Assembly: GCA_900768535.1 (NCBI GenBank) | Contig: CAAGDE010000184.1 | Location: 1-38,356 of the forward strand | Source of the DNA: Clostridia bacterium | Lineage (GTDB): Bacteria; Bacillota; Clostridia; Oscillospirales; CAG-272 | DNA length: 38,356 bases | Direction of reading: 5' to 3' | Notes under the pieces: model-generated | What the model was told of the DNA's origin: nothing | What the model saw: the letters and a program-made list of their open reading frames with translations, nothing else | The model's database searches: none | Shown here: one piece after another, positions 6,571 through 14,812 of the stretch | Position numbering within the stretch: position 1 is the first letter of the stretch | Layout: each line of letters starts with the position of its first letter | Translations under genes and position numbers: made by a program

Positions 6571-7929
6571 TTATCTGCCTTTTTTCTCCTGCGTCGGCTT
6601 TTTCCGGGGCTGTGCGGGCGCTTCCTGTCCGTCTGCGGGCACCTTGGGGCGGCGGGAAAGCAGGACAACCTCGTCCCGGTGATAGGTCTTCGCCTCGCCG
6701 TTTTGATCATCCTGCAGGACGACCCTGACGGTTCCGGCAAGCGGTACGGAGGAGACAACGGTACCGATTCCGTCCGCCGTTTTGACCGTTGCGTGAACCG
6801 GCGGGGTGAGCTTTGCCTCGGCGGCATAGGTGTCGGCTTCGTAACGCAGACAGCACATCAGTCTGCCGCAGATGCCGGAAATTTTGAGGGAACTCAGGGA
6901 GAGGTTCTGCTCCTTTGCCATTTTGATGGAGACCTGACCGAAATCGGAGAGGAAGGTGGAGCAGCACAGCGGTCTGCCGCACGCACCGAGCCCGCCGAGC
7001 ATTTTTGCCTCGTCCCGGATGCCGATCTGACGGAGCTCGATTCTTGTCCGAAACACGGAGGCGAGATCCTTGACCAGATCCCGGAAGTCCACCCGTCCCT
7101 CCGAGGAGAAGTAGATCAGCAGCTTGGAGTTATCAAAAGCGACCTGTGCATCGATCAGCTTCATATCCAGTCCTCTGATCTTCAGGCGTTCCTGGCAATA
7201 GCGCAGGGCTTCCTGCTCCTTTGCCCGGTTTTCCGCGTTCCGCTTGATGTCCGCCTCGGTTGCGGCGCGCAGAACCGGACGCAGGGGGGTGACGGCATCG
7301 GTCTTGCGGATCATGCGGTTGCCGAAGCTGACATCGCCGAATTCCGGTCCGCGCACGGTTTCCACAATGGCGGCATCCCCGATGTGCAAACGGATGCCCT
7401 TGGGATCAAAATAGTAGACCTTCCCGGACTGCCGGAACCGGATGCCGACGACCTCGATGCGCTCCGCCGTGTCGTCCGCTTCCATGGGATCTTCGGGCAT
7501 GGGGTAGAGATCGGAACCGGCAACGGTGTCGTCGATTGCCGTGGATACGGCGGGAACGGCGGTGTTCTCTGCGGGCTGTTCCGCAGACTCCGTGTGCGGT
7601 GCGGCAGGAGCCGTCCCGTCCGCCGCTTTGAGGACAATCCGGGCGCGCAGCTCCTCCAAGGAGAGCGCATCCTCCTCGGTCGGTTTTCCGTAGGGGTCAA
7701 CCACTCCCCACCTGGCGCCGTAGCCGCCCTTCTGTCCGGCTTGGTGCGGCTTCCGGTTTCCCTCCCCGAAGGGTCGGCGGTTTTCCCTCTCTCCGGAGCG
7801 GAATGTGCCGCCGTCGCCGGAGGTCTGCGCGTTTTGCGGACGGTTTCCTCTCCCGTTTCTGCGGCGGCGTTTTTTATGTTCTGCGCCCGACTGATCTGCG
7901 GGGCGCGGTTCTTTGTTTTCGCTGTCCAT
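6571..7929 (-). CDS. ricT: RicT/YaaT-like PSP1 domain protein with long basic N-terminus
   Basis: 452 aa from ATG 7929, which has AAAGGA 7 nt upstream; an in-frame ATG at 7950 has poor spacing. The PSP1 core spans about residues 158-405 and holds six conserved cysteines: Cys317, Cys322, Cys323, Cys354, Cys359 and Cys360. In the RicA-RicF-RicT (Y) complex of Bacillus subtilis these bind 4Fe-4S clusters, and the complex tunes RNase Y and mRNA maturation. Typical family members have about 275 aa. Here a disordered N-terminal extension of about 155 aa begins with an Arg/Lys cluster (19-30), and there is a basic C-terminal tail, both suggesting nucleic-acid contact. It follows holB by 24 bp, as in other Firmicutes. 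Confidence 0.88.
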   Translation of the reverse strand: MDSENKEPRPADQSGAEHKKRRRRNGRGNRPQNAQTSGDGGTFRSGERENRRPFGEGNRKPHQAGQKGGYGARWGVVDPYGKPTEEDALSLEELRARIVLKAADGTAPAAPHTESAEQPAENTAVPAVSTAIDDTVAGSDLYPMPEDPMEADDTAERIEVVGIRFRQSGKVYYFDPKGIRLHIGDAAIVETVRGPEFGDVSFGNRMIRKTDAVTPLRPVLRAATEADIKRNAENRAKEQEALRYCQERLKIRGLDMKLIDAQVAFDNSKLLIYFSSEGRVDFRDLVKDLASVFRTRIELRQIGIRDEAKMLGGLGACGRPLCCSTFLSDFGQVSIKMAKEQNLSLSSLKISGICGRLMCCLRYEADTYAAEAKLTPPVHATVKTADGIGTVVSSVPLAGTVRVVLQDDQNGEAKTYHRDEVVLLSRRPKVPADGQEAPAQPRKKPTQEKKGR

Positions 7930-7953
7930 ATACGATCCTTTCTTTGGCATCCT

Positions 7954-8988
7954 TCAGACGGAAAGCAGTCCGGATTGGGTGCCGAGTGTGGTGAGTATCA
8001 GCCGCACGTTCCCGTTCGCGCGCAGTCGGTCCATGGCGGTGTCGATTGCACCGCAGAGCCGGAGCAGGGTTCGTGTGGGGAAGCGGCAGGAGAGCGTGAG
8101 TGCCTCCTCCCGATCGGTGAAAAAGCAGAGCGGTGCCTCCTCGCTTTTCTTCAAAAGCACCAGATCCCGCAGGGCAAGCAGACAGAGACCTAACCGGGAT
8201 GTCAGCTCGTCACGCTTCTGTCCCAAGCCTGCCAGGAGGGCAAGCACCTCACCGGGCGATCCGCCGGCGGCGACCGAAACGATCCGACGGACGGTTTCCC
8301 GATCCGCCAGCACCGGTGCCCGCTTTCTGGGATTCAGCAGTTCAACGGCAACGCCTGCGCATCCGCCCGCCGCCGTGATGATCTGTGCAAATTCGCCCGG
8401 TGCGCTTCTCCGGAGCGCTTCGGCTTCGGGGTAGCGGGAGAGCAGAAGCTCCGTGATTTCCTCCCGTGAGAGCAGTTCCGTCCTTCGCACCGGCGCACGG
8501 CTCCGCACCGTTTCCAGCAGTGCTTGCGCGTTTTCGGCAAGCAGGAGGAAGAGGACGTAGGGAGGCGGCTCCTCCAGCGTCAGGAGAAACGCATTCTGCG
8601 CCTGCGCGGTCATCAGATGCGCCTCCTCCAGGATGTAGAGCTTGGTGTCCAGCTCATTCGGCGCGATGTGCACATCTGTGTGCAGACTCCGGATGGCTTC
8701 CACGCCGAAGGTTGCCTTCTCGCCCCGGTTCAGGAAGATGACATCCGGTGAATTCCCGTTGAAAATTTTCTCACAGGCGGGACAGGTCATGCACGGGAGC
8801 GGGACGCCGTCCTGACGCCGTTTCTCACATGCAAGCGCGGCGGCAATGCGGAGTGCCAGCATATGCTTCCCACTGCCGCGCGGTCCCTCCAGAATATAGG
8901 CGTGGGAGAGCCGACCGGAGCAAATGTCGTCACCCAGCAGGCGGCGCAGTGCGTCATTCCCTTTGATATCCGGAAATGCAGGCTTCAT
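7954..8988 (-). CDS. holB: DNA polymerase III, delta' subunit
   Basis: 344 aa, close to the family length. It is an AAA+ clamp-loader subunit with Walker A GPRGSGKH (35-42). A zinc-binding cysteine set follows (Cys54, Cys66, Cys69, Cys72), and then a Walker-B-like LEEAHLMTAQAQNAFL and a sensor-type SRA motif. It acts with DnaX and HolA to load the beta clamp at replication forks. The start ATG 8988 has AAAGGAG 6 nt upstream and a consensus promoter about 55 bp before it. It forms an operon with ricT. Confidence 0.93.
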   Translation of the reverse strand: MKPAFPDIKGNDALRRLLGDDICSGRLSHAYILEGPRGSGKHMLALRIAAALACEKRRQDGVPLPCMTCPACEKIFNGNSPDVIFLNRGEKATFGVEAIRSLHTDVHIAPNELDTKLYILEEAHLMTAQAQNAFLLTLEEPPPYVLFLLLAENAQALLETVRSRAPVRRTELLSREEITELLLSRYPEAEALRRSAPGEFAQIITAAGGCAGVAVELLNPRKRAPVLADRETVRRIVSVAAGGSPGEVLALLAGLGQKRDELTSRLGLCLLALRDLVLLKKSEEAPLCFFTDREEALTLSCRFPTRTLLRLCGAIDTAMDRLRANGNVRLILTTLGTQSGLLSV

Positions 8989-9043
8989 GCGGTTCTCCTT
9001 TCCTGTGTACGGCTGGTTTTTTTGATTCGCAACCTACCCTAAT

Positions 9044-9072
9044 ATTATAACAGATTCCGCCCCGGTTGTCAA
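9044..9072 (-). promoter_or_regulatory. SigA promoter of holB-ricT
   Basis: On the minus strand, TTGACA (9067-9072), 17 bp and TATAAT (9044-9049) match consensus exactly. It is back-to-back with the plus-strand promoter at 9123-9151. Confidence 0.9.
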
Positions 9073-9122
9073 GTCCGCCGCGCGTTTTTTGCGTGTTTGC
9101 GCGGGAAAGTGTGCGCGGGTAG

Positions 9123-9151
9123 TTGACAGACGGCACTTTTTGGGGTATAAT
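9123..9151 (+). promoter_or_regulatory. SigA promoter of DUF1858 gene
   Basis: TTGACA (9123-9128), a 17-bp spacer and TATAAT (9146-9151) form a perfect vegetative promoter 56 bp before the ATG at 9208, so strong expression is expected. Confidence 0.92.
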
Positions 9152-9207
9152 AAAAGCAGGCGGACAGGCGCTCTGCCCCCGCCATGCTACGAAAGGAGAT
9201 CCTACAC

Positions 9208-9414
9208 ATGAAGGTTACAAAGGAATCGGTCATCGGGGATATTCTCGATTACGAGCCGGAGACGGCACAGTTCTTTTTTGCCATCGGAATGCACTGCCTG
9301 GGCTGCCCGGCTTCCAGAGGAGAGTCGGTTGCCGATGCCTGCGCGGTTCACGGCACCGATGCGGATGCGCTGATCGCACAGATCAATGACTTCCTTGCCA
9401 AAAAGGGAAAATAA
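9208..9414 (+). CDS. DUF1858 domain protein
   Basis: 68 aa. It has the DUF1858 pattern of a small helical domain: a start like VTKESVIGDILDYEPETAQ, a central GMHCLGCPAS pair of cysteines, and a tail resembling ADALIAQINDFL. Such proteins and domains occur with redox and iron-sulfur proteins such as hydroxylamine reductase and may carry a redox-active CxxC. The start at 9208 follows AAAGGAG; an upstream ATG at 9184 lies before the RBS. It is preceded by a consensus promoter and followed by a hairpin, so it is probably a single-gene unit. Its function is not established. Confidence 0.85.
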   Translation: MKVTKESVIGDILDYEPETAQFFFAIGMHCLGCPASRGESVADACAVHGTDADALIAQINDFLAKKGK

Positions 9415-9427
9415 TCCCGGCAAAACC

Positions 9428-9470
9428 TCCGGCGGGAACGCTCCTGTTTCCGCCGGATTGATTTGATTAC
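9428..9470 (+). terminator. Hairpin terminator after DUF1858 gene
   Basis: TCCGGCGGGAA (9428-9438) pairs with TTTCCGCCGGA (9447-9457) with one G-U pair, followed by a T-rich TTGATTTGATT. It stands 14 bp past the stop. Confidence 0.65.
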
Positions 9471-9536
9471 GGACTGAAATTACTGCAAATATAAGAATAA
9501 GAACAATTCCTATTATTAAAAAGGAGACAAAACGCC

Positions 9537-10229
9537 GTGCCGAATACAAAAAATCCGGACGCAAGGCTCCTCTCGGCACTGCCGTATCTGACGCCGGGCG
9601 GCACGGTTGCCGACATCGGAACCGACCACGCGTATCTGCCGATTGAGCTTTGCCGCCGGGGAATCTGCCGCCGCGCGGTCGCCTGTGACATCAACCGGGG
9701 ACCCCTGGAGTCCGCGCGTGCCAACATCGCCGCCGCAGGCTTTTCGGATCGCATCGATACCCTCCTGACCGACGGACTGCACGGCGTGGAACAATGGCAC
9801 CCGGACGACATTCTGATTTTCGGAATGGGTGGGGAGCTGATCGCCCGCATTCTTTCCGAAGCCCCCTGGATCCGGGACGCGCGGATCGGTCTGGTTCTGC
9901 AGCCCATGAGCCGCGCCGAGGTTCTGCGGCGGTACCTGTGGGAGAACGGCTTTTCGGTGATGGGGGAGACGCTCTCCCGTGCCGACCGGATCTATCAGAC
10001 GCTGTACGCAAGGTACACCGGCGTCCCGGAGCCGTTTGACGAAACCGAGCTGCTGGTCGGGCGGGATTGCTTTCTCCTTTCCTCTCCGCTGGCGGCGGAG
10101 TTTATACGCGGAAGAATTTCGGTTCTTGAGAACGTTGCTGTCGGCAAGCGTGCCGGCGGTGCGGATACGGCATATGAAGACGCGCGGGTGAAAGACCTGC
10201 GAAAAAAACTGAGTGAGGTGACGGTATGA
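9537..10229 (+). CDS. trmK: tRNA (adenine(22)-N1)-methyltransferase
   Basis: 230 aa, the usual TrmK length. The SAM-binding motif is VADIGTDHAYLP at 24-35, with an acidic SAM residue in VACDIN and the family stretch DILIFGMGGELI. It methylates N1 of A22 in tRNA. It starts with GTG at 9537, because AAAGGAG lies 9 nt upstream and no better ATG exists. It overlaps the next gene by 4 bp (ATGA). The trmK-nif3 pairing is common in Firmicutes. Confidence 0.9.
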   Translation: MPNTKNPDARLLSALPYLTPGGTVADIGTDHAYLPIELCRRGICRRAVACDINRGPLESARANIAAAGFSDRIDTLLTDGLHGVEQWHPDDILIFGMGGELIARILSEAPWIRDARIGLVLQPMSRAEVLRRYLWENGFSVMGETLSRADRIYQTLYARYTGVPEPFDETELLVGRDCFLLSSPLAAEFIRGRISVLENVAVGKRAGGADTAYEDARVKDLRKKLSEVTV

Positions 10230-10984
10230 CGGTTGGAGCACTGTATGCGGAGCTGGAACAGCGGATCCCGCGGGCGCTTTCCTGCGATTGGGACAATGAC
10301 GGGCTGATGTGCTGTCCGGATCCGACGGCACAGGTGAAACGGGTGCTGGTGGCGCTGGATGTGACCGGGGACACGGTGCGCACGGCGGCGGAGGGCGGAT
10401 ATGATCTGATCGTATCGCACCATCCCATGATCTTCCGCCCCCTGCGGGCGTTGGAACCCGGTAACCACGTTGCAAAGCGGGCGATTGAACTGGCACGTGC
10501 CGGAATATCGGTGATGAGCTTTCACACCCGGCTGGACGCGGTCGCGGGCGGTGTCAATGACACGCTGGCGGGACTGCTCGGACTGCAGGATGTGACCCCG
10601 TTCGGAGAGGGCATCGGACGCGTGGGAACCCTCGATAACGCATTGACGCTATGCAAATTCGCGGAAAACGTCCGTTCTGTGACCGGTGCGCCTGCGGTGC
10701 TTTGCGGCGATGCCGGACGCCCGGTGCGGCGGGTCGCTCTGCTTGGCGGAAGCGGCTCGGACGATGTCCCGGCGGCGCTGGAGGCGGGGGCGGATACCTA
10801 CCTCTCCGGCGAGCTTGCCTACCATTACCTGGCGGACGCGCGGGAGATGGGAATCAATCTGCTTGCCGCCGGGCATTTTCACACCGAGAACCCGGTCTGC
10901 CGGACACTTTCCGGAATGCTCACGGCAATCGATCCCGCTCTGACGGTTGACCTGTACGACAGCAACCGTACCATTCTGTTCTAA
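10226..10984 (+). CDS. Nif3-like dinuclear metal centre protein (YqfO family)
   Basis: 252 aa. The Nif3 fold is indicated by the metal-binding SHHPMIF (His65-His66), SFHTRLDAVAGGVND in the middle, and GHFHTE near the C-terminus. This is the short form without the inserted PII-like domain that lengthens Bacillus YqfO. Members form hexameric rings with two metal ions, and several act as GTP cyclohydrolase type 1-like enzymes, but the physiological role is unsettled. It is translationally coupled to trmK through ATGA. Confidence 0.88.
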   Translation: MTVGALYAELEQRIPRALSCDWDNDGLMCCPDPTAQVKRVLVALDVTGDTVRTAAEGGYDLIVSHHPMIFRPLRALEPGNHVAKRAIELARAGISVMSFHTRLDAVAGGVNDTLAGLLGLQDVTPFGEGIGRVGTLDNALTLCKFAENVRSVTGAPAVLCGDAGRPVRRVALLGGSGSDDVPAALEAGADTYLSGELAYHYLADAREMGINLLAAGHFHTENPVCRTLSGMLTAIDPALTVDLYDSNRTILF

Positions 10985-10997
10985 GGAGGAAACACAC

Positions 10998-11669
10998 ATG
11001 ACTTACGTTGTATCGGATATTCACGGTGCCTACGACCGCTTCCTGGCGCTCCTGGCACAGATCGATCTGAAGGAGGATGACATCCTTTATATTGCCGGCG
11101 ACCTGGTGGACTACGGCGAGGGCGGACTGGAGCTGGTCGGCGATCTGAGCGTCCGGCTGAACGTCTATCCCGTTGCCGGCGACCACGATTATGTTGCCGC
11201 ACGGATGCTCCATGGCTTTGACCGGATGCTGCAGAGCGGCGGAACGCCGGACGCGGACTATATCTCCGAGATGACCGCATGGGTGAAGGACGGGGGACAG
11301 CCGACGCTGGATGCTTTCCGGGGACTGGACAAGGATGAGCGCGAGGGCGTGCTGGATTATTTGGGGGAGCTGCCGCTGTTTGAGGAGTTTACGGTGGGCG
11401 GCACCGATTATCTGATGGTGCACGCGGGCATTGCCGGCTATCGCGCGGGAACCGACCCGGACGAATATCAGCCGGAGGATTTCTTCTCCGAGGTGCCGGA
11501 TGCGGAATACCCCTTGGTGGAAGGAAAGACGCTGATCGTCGGTCACGTCCGCACGAAAAGCGGAAAGATTGAGCGCGGGGAGGGCAGTATTTTCCTCGAT
11601 TGCGGCGTGGAGAACGGCGGAAAGCTCGGCTGTCTGCGGCTGGAGGACGGAAAGGAATTCTACGTCTGA
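10998..11669 (+). CDS. PPP-family metallophosphatase
   Basis: 223 aa from ATG 10998, with AAGGAGG upstream. The motifs run in order: SDIHG (6-10), GDLVDYG (34-40), then GDHD (61-64) where the family usually has GNHD/E, MVHAGI, and GHVRT near the C-terminus. These are the metal-binding motifs of bacterial PPP serine/threonine or diadenosine-tetraphosphate phosphatases (PrpE/ApaH-like). The Asn-to-Asp change in motif III touches the catalytic metal site, so activity may be altered. It lies 13 bp after nif3 and its stop overlaps the rlmD start (TGATG). Confidence 0.85.
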   Translation: MTYVVSDIHGAYDRFLALLAQIDLKEDDILYIAGDLVDYGEGGLELVGDLSVRLNVYPVAGDHDYVAARMLHGFDRMLQSGGTPDADYISEMTAWVKDGGQPTLDAFRGLDKDEREGVLDYLGELPLFEEFTVGGTDYLMVHAGIAGYRAGTDPDEYQPEDFFSEVPDAEYPLVEGKTLIVGHVRTKSGKIERGEGSIFLDCGVENGGKLGCLRLEDGKEFYV

Positions 11670-13105
11670 TGCGGAAGAATGAGACCCTGCGGCTACGGAT
11701 TGAGGACATGAACAACCTCGGCTACGGCATCGGACACGCGGACGGGCTGACGGTTTTCGTGCGCGGCGGCGTGGTGGGCGAGGAGGTTACGGCAAAGATC
11801 ATCAAGGTGACGAAAAGCTACCTTGTCGCGCTGTGCGAGACGGTGCACTCCCCGTCCCCGAACCGGTGCGAGCCGGACTGTCCCTCCTATCCTGCCTGCG
11901 GCGGATGTGTCTTCCGGCACATCACCTATGCACACGAGCTGGAGCTGAAACGGAGGTACGTGGAGAACGCCTTCCGCAAAGCCGGCGTTGCGGCGGAGGT
12001 GGAGGCGGTCCGGACAACGGGAAAAACAGAGGGCTACCGCAACAAGGCGCAGTATCCGATCCTGCCGGATCCCGTGACCGGAAAGCCCGCAATCGGCTTT
12101 TTTGCGGGCGCATCGCACCGGCTGGTTCCGTCCGACCGATGCCGCCTGCAGCCGGAGATTTTCGGGCGTATTTCGCAGGACGTCATGCGTTTTTTCGATG
12201 AAAACGGCATTTCCCCGTATGATGAAACCACCGGGTGCGGCTTGGTCCGGCACCTCTATCTGCGAAGAGGGGACCGGAGCGGCGAGGTGCTGGTCTGCCT
12301 GGTGCTGAACGGCGACAGACTGCCGCAGGAGAACGCCTTTGCGGAAATGCTGATGCGGAGCCATCCGGAAATCACTGGGGTGCTGCTCAACGAAAATACC
12401 GCGCGGACCAACGTGGTCCTGGGGGAGCGCTACCGGTTGCTGAAGGGAAAGCCCTACCTGACCGACCGGCTGTGCGGACTGGAGTTCCGGATCTCTCCGG
12501 AGTCCTTCTACCAGGTCAACCATGACGCGTGCGAGCTGCTCTACGGCATTGCCGGAGAACGTGCGGCGCTGACCGGGAAGGAGAAGCTGATCGACCTGTA
12601 CTGCGGGATCGGAACGATCGGACTGACCATGGCAAAGAACGCGCGTCAGGTTCTGGGACTGGAGATCGTCCCGCAGGCGGTGGAATGCGCAGGGGAGAAC
12701 GCGGCGCGGAACGGCATTGCGAATGCGGCATTCGTCTGCGGAGATGCCGGAGCGCCGGAAAGCCTGCTGGGAAAGGCGGCGGAGCGGCTGAACGGAGATT
12801 TTTCGGACGCAGTGGCAGTGCTGGATCCACCGCGCAAGGGAACGACAAAGGAGCTGATTGCCGCACTGGACGAACACCGAGTCGGGCGAGTGGTTTACAT
12901 CTCCTGTAACCCCGACACCCTCGCCCGTGACTGCGCGGAATTCCTCCGCCGCGGCTACCGCCTGAGCCCGGTCACCCCCGTCGACCTCTTCCCGCGAACC
13001 GGTCATGTCGAATCGGTATGCGTATTGTCCAAACTGTTTGCCCGTCAACATGTCGAGATTGATTTGCAGACGGACGAGCTGGATTTATGTTCAAAAGCAC
13101 CATAA
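11669..13105 (+). CDS. rlmD: 23S rRNA (uracil-C5)-methyltransferase, RlmD/RumA type
   Basis: 478 aa. An N-terminal TRAM RNA-binding domain (about 1-60) is followed by the 4Fe-4S motif CEPDCPSYPACGGC (67-80). The SAM methyltransferase core contains YCGIGTIGL, LDPPRKG and the catalytic-Cys motif YISCNPDTLARD. It methylates C5 of a uracil in 23S rRNA; RlmD rather than RlmCD cannot be proved here. The catalytic domain ends at PRTGHVES. After it, HVEIDLQTDELDL begins a C-terminal extension common in clostridial members, but this stops at CSKAP. Decayed remains follow in another frame. The start ATG overlaps the preceding TGA. Confidence 0.9.
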   Translation: MRKNETLRLRIEDMNNLGYGIGHADGLTVFVRGGVVGEEVTAKIIKVTKSYLVALCETVHSPSPNRCEPDCPSYPACGGCVFRHITYAHELELKRRYVENAFRKAGVAAEVEAVRTTGKTEGYRNKAQYPILPDPVTGKPAIGFFAGASHRLVPSDRCRLQPEIFGRISQDVMRFFDENGISPYDETTGCGLVRHLYLRRGDRSGEVLVCLVLNGDRLPQENAFAEMLMRSHPEITGVLLNENTARTNVVLGERYRLLKGKPYLTDRLCGLEFRISPESFYQVNHDACELLYGIAGERAALTGKEKLIDLYCGIGTIGLTMAKNARQVLGLEIVPQAVECAGENAARNGIANAAFVCGDAGAPESLLGKAAERLNGDFSDAVAVLDPPRKGTTKELIAALDEHRVGRVVYISCNPDTLARDCAEFLRRGYRLSPVTPVDLFPRTGHVESVCVLSKLFARQHVEIDLQTDELDLCSKAP

Positions 13106-13160
13106 TTTGAAGATCAGTAGCTTATATATCGCGCAGAAAAAAGGTACTTCGTTGAATTGA
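13106..13160 (+). pseudogene. Frameshifted remnant of RlmD C-terminal extension
   Basis: Directly after the rlmD stop, the +1 frame at 13107-13157 reads LKISSLYIAQKKG before a stop. From memory, clostridial homologues continue after the DELDL stretch into about 70 more residues containing a VSSLYIAQVK-like segment. Here that segment survives out of frame, with the intervening part missing. A deletion plus frameshift has removed the extension without touching the catalytic domain. Confidence 0.6.
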
Positions 13161-13235
13161 TTGCGTAGATTCGGAGCGAAGCGAGTTAAAATTCGGCGAG
13201 GGGTCAATTTTATAAATATGAGAGGGGCATCCTAT

Positions 13236-13868
13236 ATGAAATTATCACTTCATGTATCCTGTGAACTGAAAAAGCGCGGACTTCGAATCTTACGGAAAAA
13301 TATCATGAAATCCCTTCTCTTTTGGGGCGTTTCGATGACGGCATTATTTGTCACCGGGAGCCGGAGTAAGCTGTTCAATATGCAGGAGCAGCCGGTCTGG
13401 TTTTGGGGCGTGTTTGTCATTCTGTTGGCGGCGCCGATCCTGTATTTCCGCTTTTACCGGCTCTTCACCTGTCCGGAATTTTCCGGAATGGTTATAAAAC
13501 TGACCAACAAAACGCATTTCGGCGGAAAGACGAAAGATTTAGGCGGTTTTGTTGATAACATGAATGCTTCGGAACTTGGAACCTTTGAAGTATGCAATGT
13601 GACGGTGCAGGATGCGAAAGAAAAGTCTCATACATTCTCATTTTCCAGGAATGAAAAAGTGAAATTTGCGAGGTCATATTATCAGGTCGGCGATGCAGTC
13701 TATCACCCGCGTTTTGCAAAATATCCGTTCAACGAAAGCCGCCTGCCGTCGCACCCGTTCTGTTTGTGCTGTGGGTACATCGGTGCGGTGGGAGAGCGGG
13801 ACTGTCCGGACTGCGGGGTTCCGTTTGTGCCTGACCACACAGAAGAAACGGAGGAATCTGATACATGA
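13236..13868 (+). CDS. Two-TM membrane protein with C-terminal zinc ribbon
   Basis: 210 aa from ATG 13236, where GAGAGGGG lies upstream; earlier ATGs lack an RBS. A basic N-terminus is followed by two hydrophobic segments (about residues 22-40 and 52-70) and then a roughly 100-residue soluble region. A C-terminal zinc-ribbon-like pair CLCCG...CPDCG follows, ending in an acidic tail. I do not recognise a named family. The gene is less GC-rich than the following ones. Its stop overlaps the moxR start (ATGA), so it is co-translated with the MoxR-DUF58 operon and probably works with it. The role is unknown. Confidence 0.75.
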   Translation: MKLSLHVSCELKKRGLRILRKNIMKSLLFWGVSMTALFVTGSRSKLFNMQEQPVWFWGVFVILLAAPILYFRFYRLFTCPEFSGMVIKLTNKTHFGGKTKDLGGFVDNMNASELGTFEVCNVTVQDAKEKSHTFSFSRNEKVKFARSYYQVGDAVYHPRFAKYPFNESRLPSHPFCLCCGYIGAVGERDCPDCGVPFVPDHTEETEESDT

Positions 13869-14803
13869 AAGCATCGGAGCTGTATGAAAAGCTGAAGGGC
13901 GAGATCGGCAAGGAGCTGTTCGGTAAGGAGGAAAGCATCCGCTATGTGGTTACGGCGCTGCTGGCTGGCGGTCATGTCCTGCTGGAGGACGTGCCCGGAA
14001 CCGGCAAGACCAGCCTGGTCCGCGCGCTTGCCGCCGCACTGGGTGCCGAGAGCCGCCGCGTGCAGTTCACGCCCGACCTGCTTCCCTCGGATATTACCGG
14101 CATTCATTTCTACAACCAGCAGGCGGGAACCTTTACCCTGCGGCAGGGTCCGGTGTTTACCAACCTGTTGCTGGCAGACGAAATCAACCGCGCTACCCCG
14201 CGCACGCAGGCGGCTCTGCTGGAATGCATGGAGGAGCGGCAGGTGACGCTGGACGGCGAAACGCTCCCACTGCCGGAGGTCTTTTTCGTGATGGCGACCA
14301 TGAACCCGATTGAATTTCAGGGAACCTTCCCGCTGCCTGAGGCGCAGATCGACCGGTTCCTGATGAAGCTGCATCTCGGCTATCCCACCGAGGCGGCAGA
14401 GCGGCAGGTGGTGGAGCGTGTTTGCGGCGGGGAGAGCAGAGAGAAGCCGCAGACGGTTGCGTCGCTTGACGATGTAACGGCGGCAAGAGCCGAAGCCGAT
14501 AAGGTATACATCAGCCCTGCCATGCGGGATTACATCGTGGCGCTGGTGCGGGCGACCCGCGAGCAGGAGAAGATCCGGCTTGGCGCCAGCCCGCGCGGCG
14601 TGGTTGCCATGACCAAAGCAGCCCGCGCTTATGCGGCAATTCTGGGGCGGGACTATGTGCTGCCGGATGACGTCAAGCGGTTGGCGGTTCCGGTATTGGC
14701 GCATCGGCTGACGCTGCAGTCGCAGAGCAGTGTGCGCCTGTCGCAGTCCTCCGAGGCACTGGTCGGGGTCCTGCTGTCGAAGATCCCGGTCCCGACCGAA
14801 TGA
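13865..14803 (+). CDS. MoxR-family AAA+ ATPase
   Basis: 312 aa, normal for the family. Walker A is VPGTGKTS (43-50), Walker B LLLADEIN (101-108), followed by RATPRTQAALLECMEE, a sensor-1 ATMNP, and the arginine-bearing PLPEAQIDRF. MoxR ATPases act as chaperones that mature protein complexes, often together with DUF58 and von Willebrand-type proteins. It is coupled on both sides: ATGA with the zinc-ribbon protein, and a 9-bp gap to the DUF58 gene. Confidence 0.95.
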   Translation: MKASELYEKLKGEIGKELFGKEESIRYVVTALLAGGHVLLEDVPGTGKTSLVRALAAALGAESRRVQFTPDLLPSDITGIHFYNQQAGTFTLRQGPVFTNLLLADEINRATPRTQAALLECMEERQVTLDGETLPLPEVFFVMATMNPIEFQGTFPLPEAQIDRFLMKLHLGYPTEAAERQVVERVCGGESREKPQTVASLDDVTAARAEADKVYISPAMRDYIVALVRATREQEKIRLGASPRGVVAMTKAARAYAAILGRDYVLPDDVKRLAVPVLAHRLTLQSQSSVRLSQSSEALVGVLLSKIPVPTE

Positions 14804-14812
14804 GGTGGCGGT

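Noticed and set aside
11693..13051. 452-codon minus-strand open frame opposite rlmD
   Set aside because: Complementary shadow of a highly conserved methyltransferase gene.
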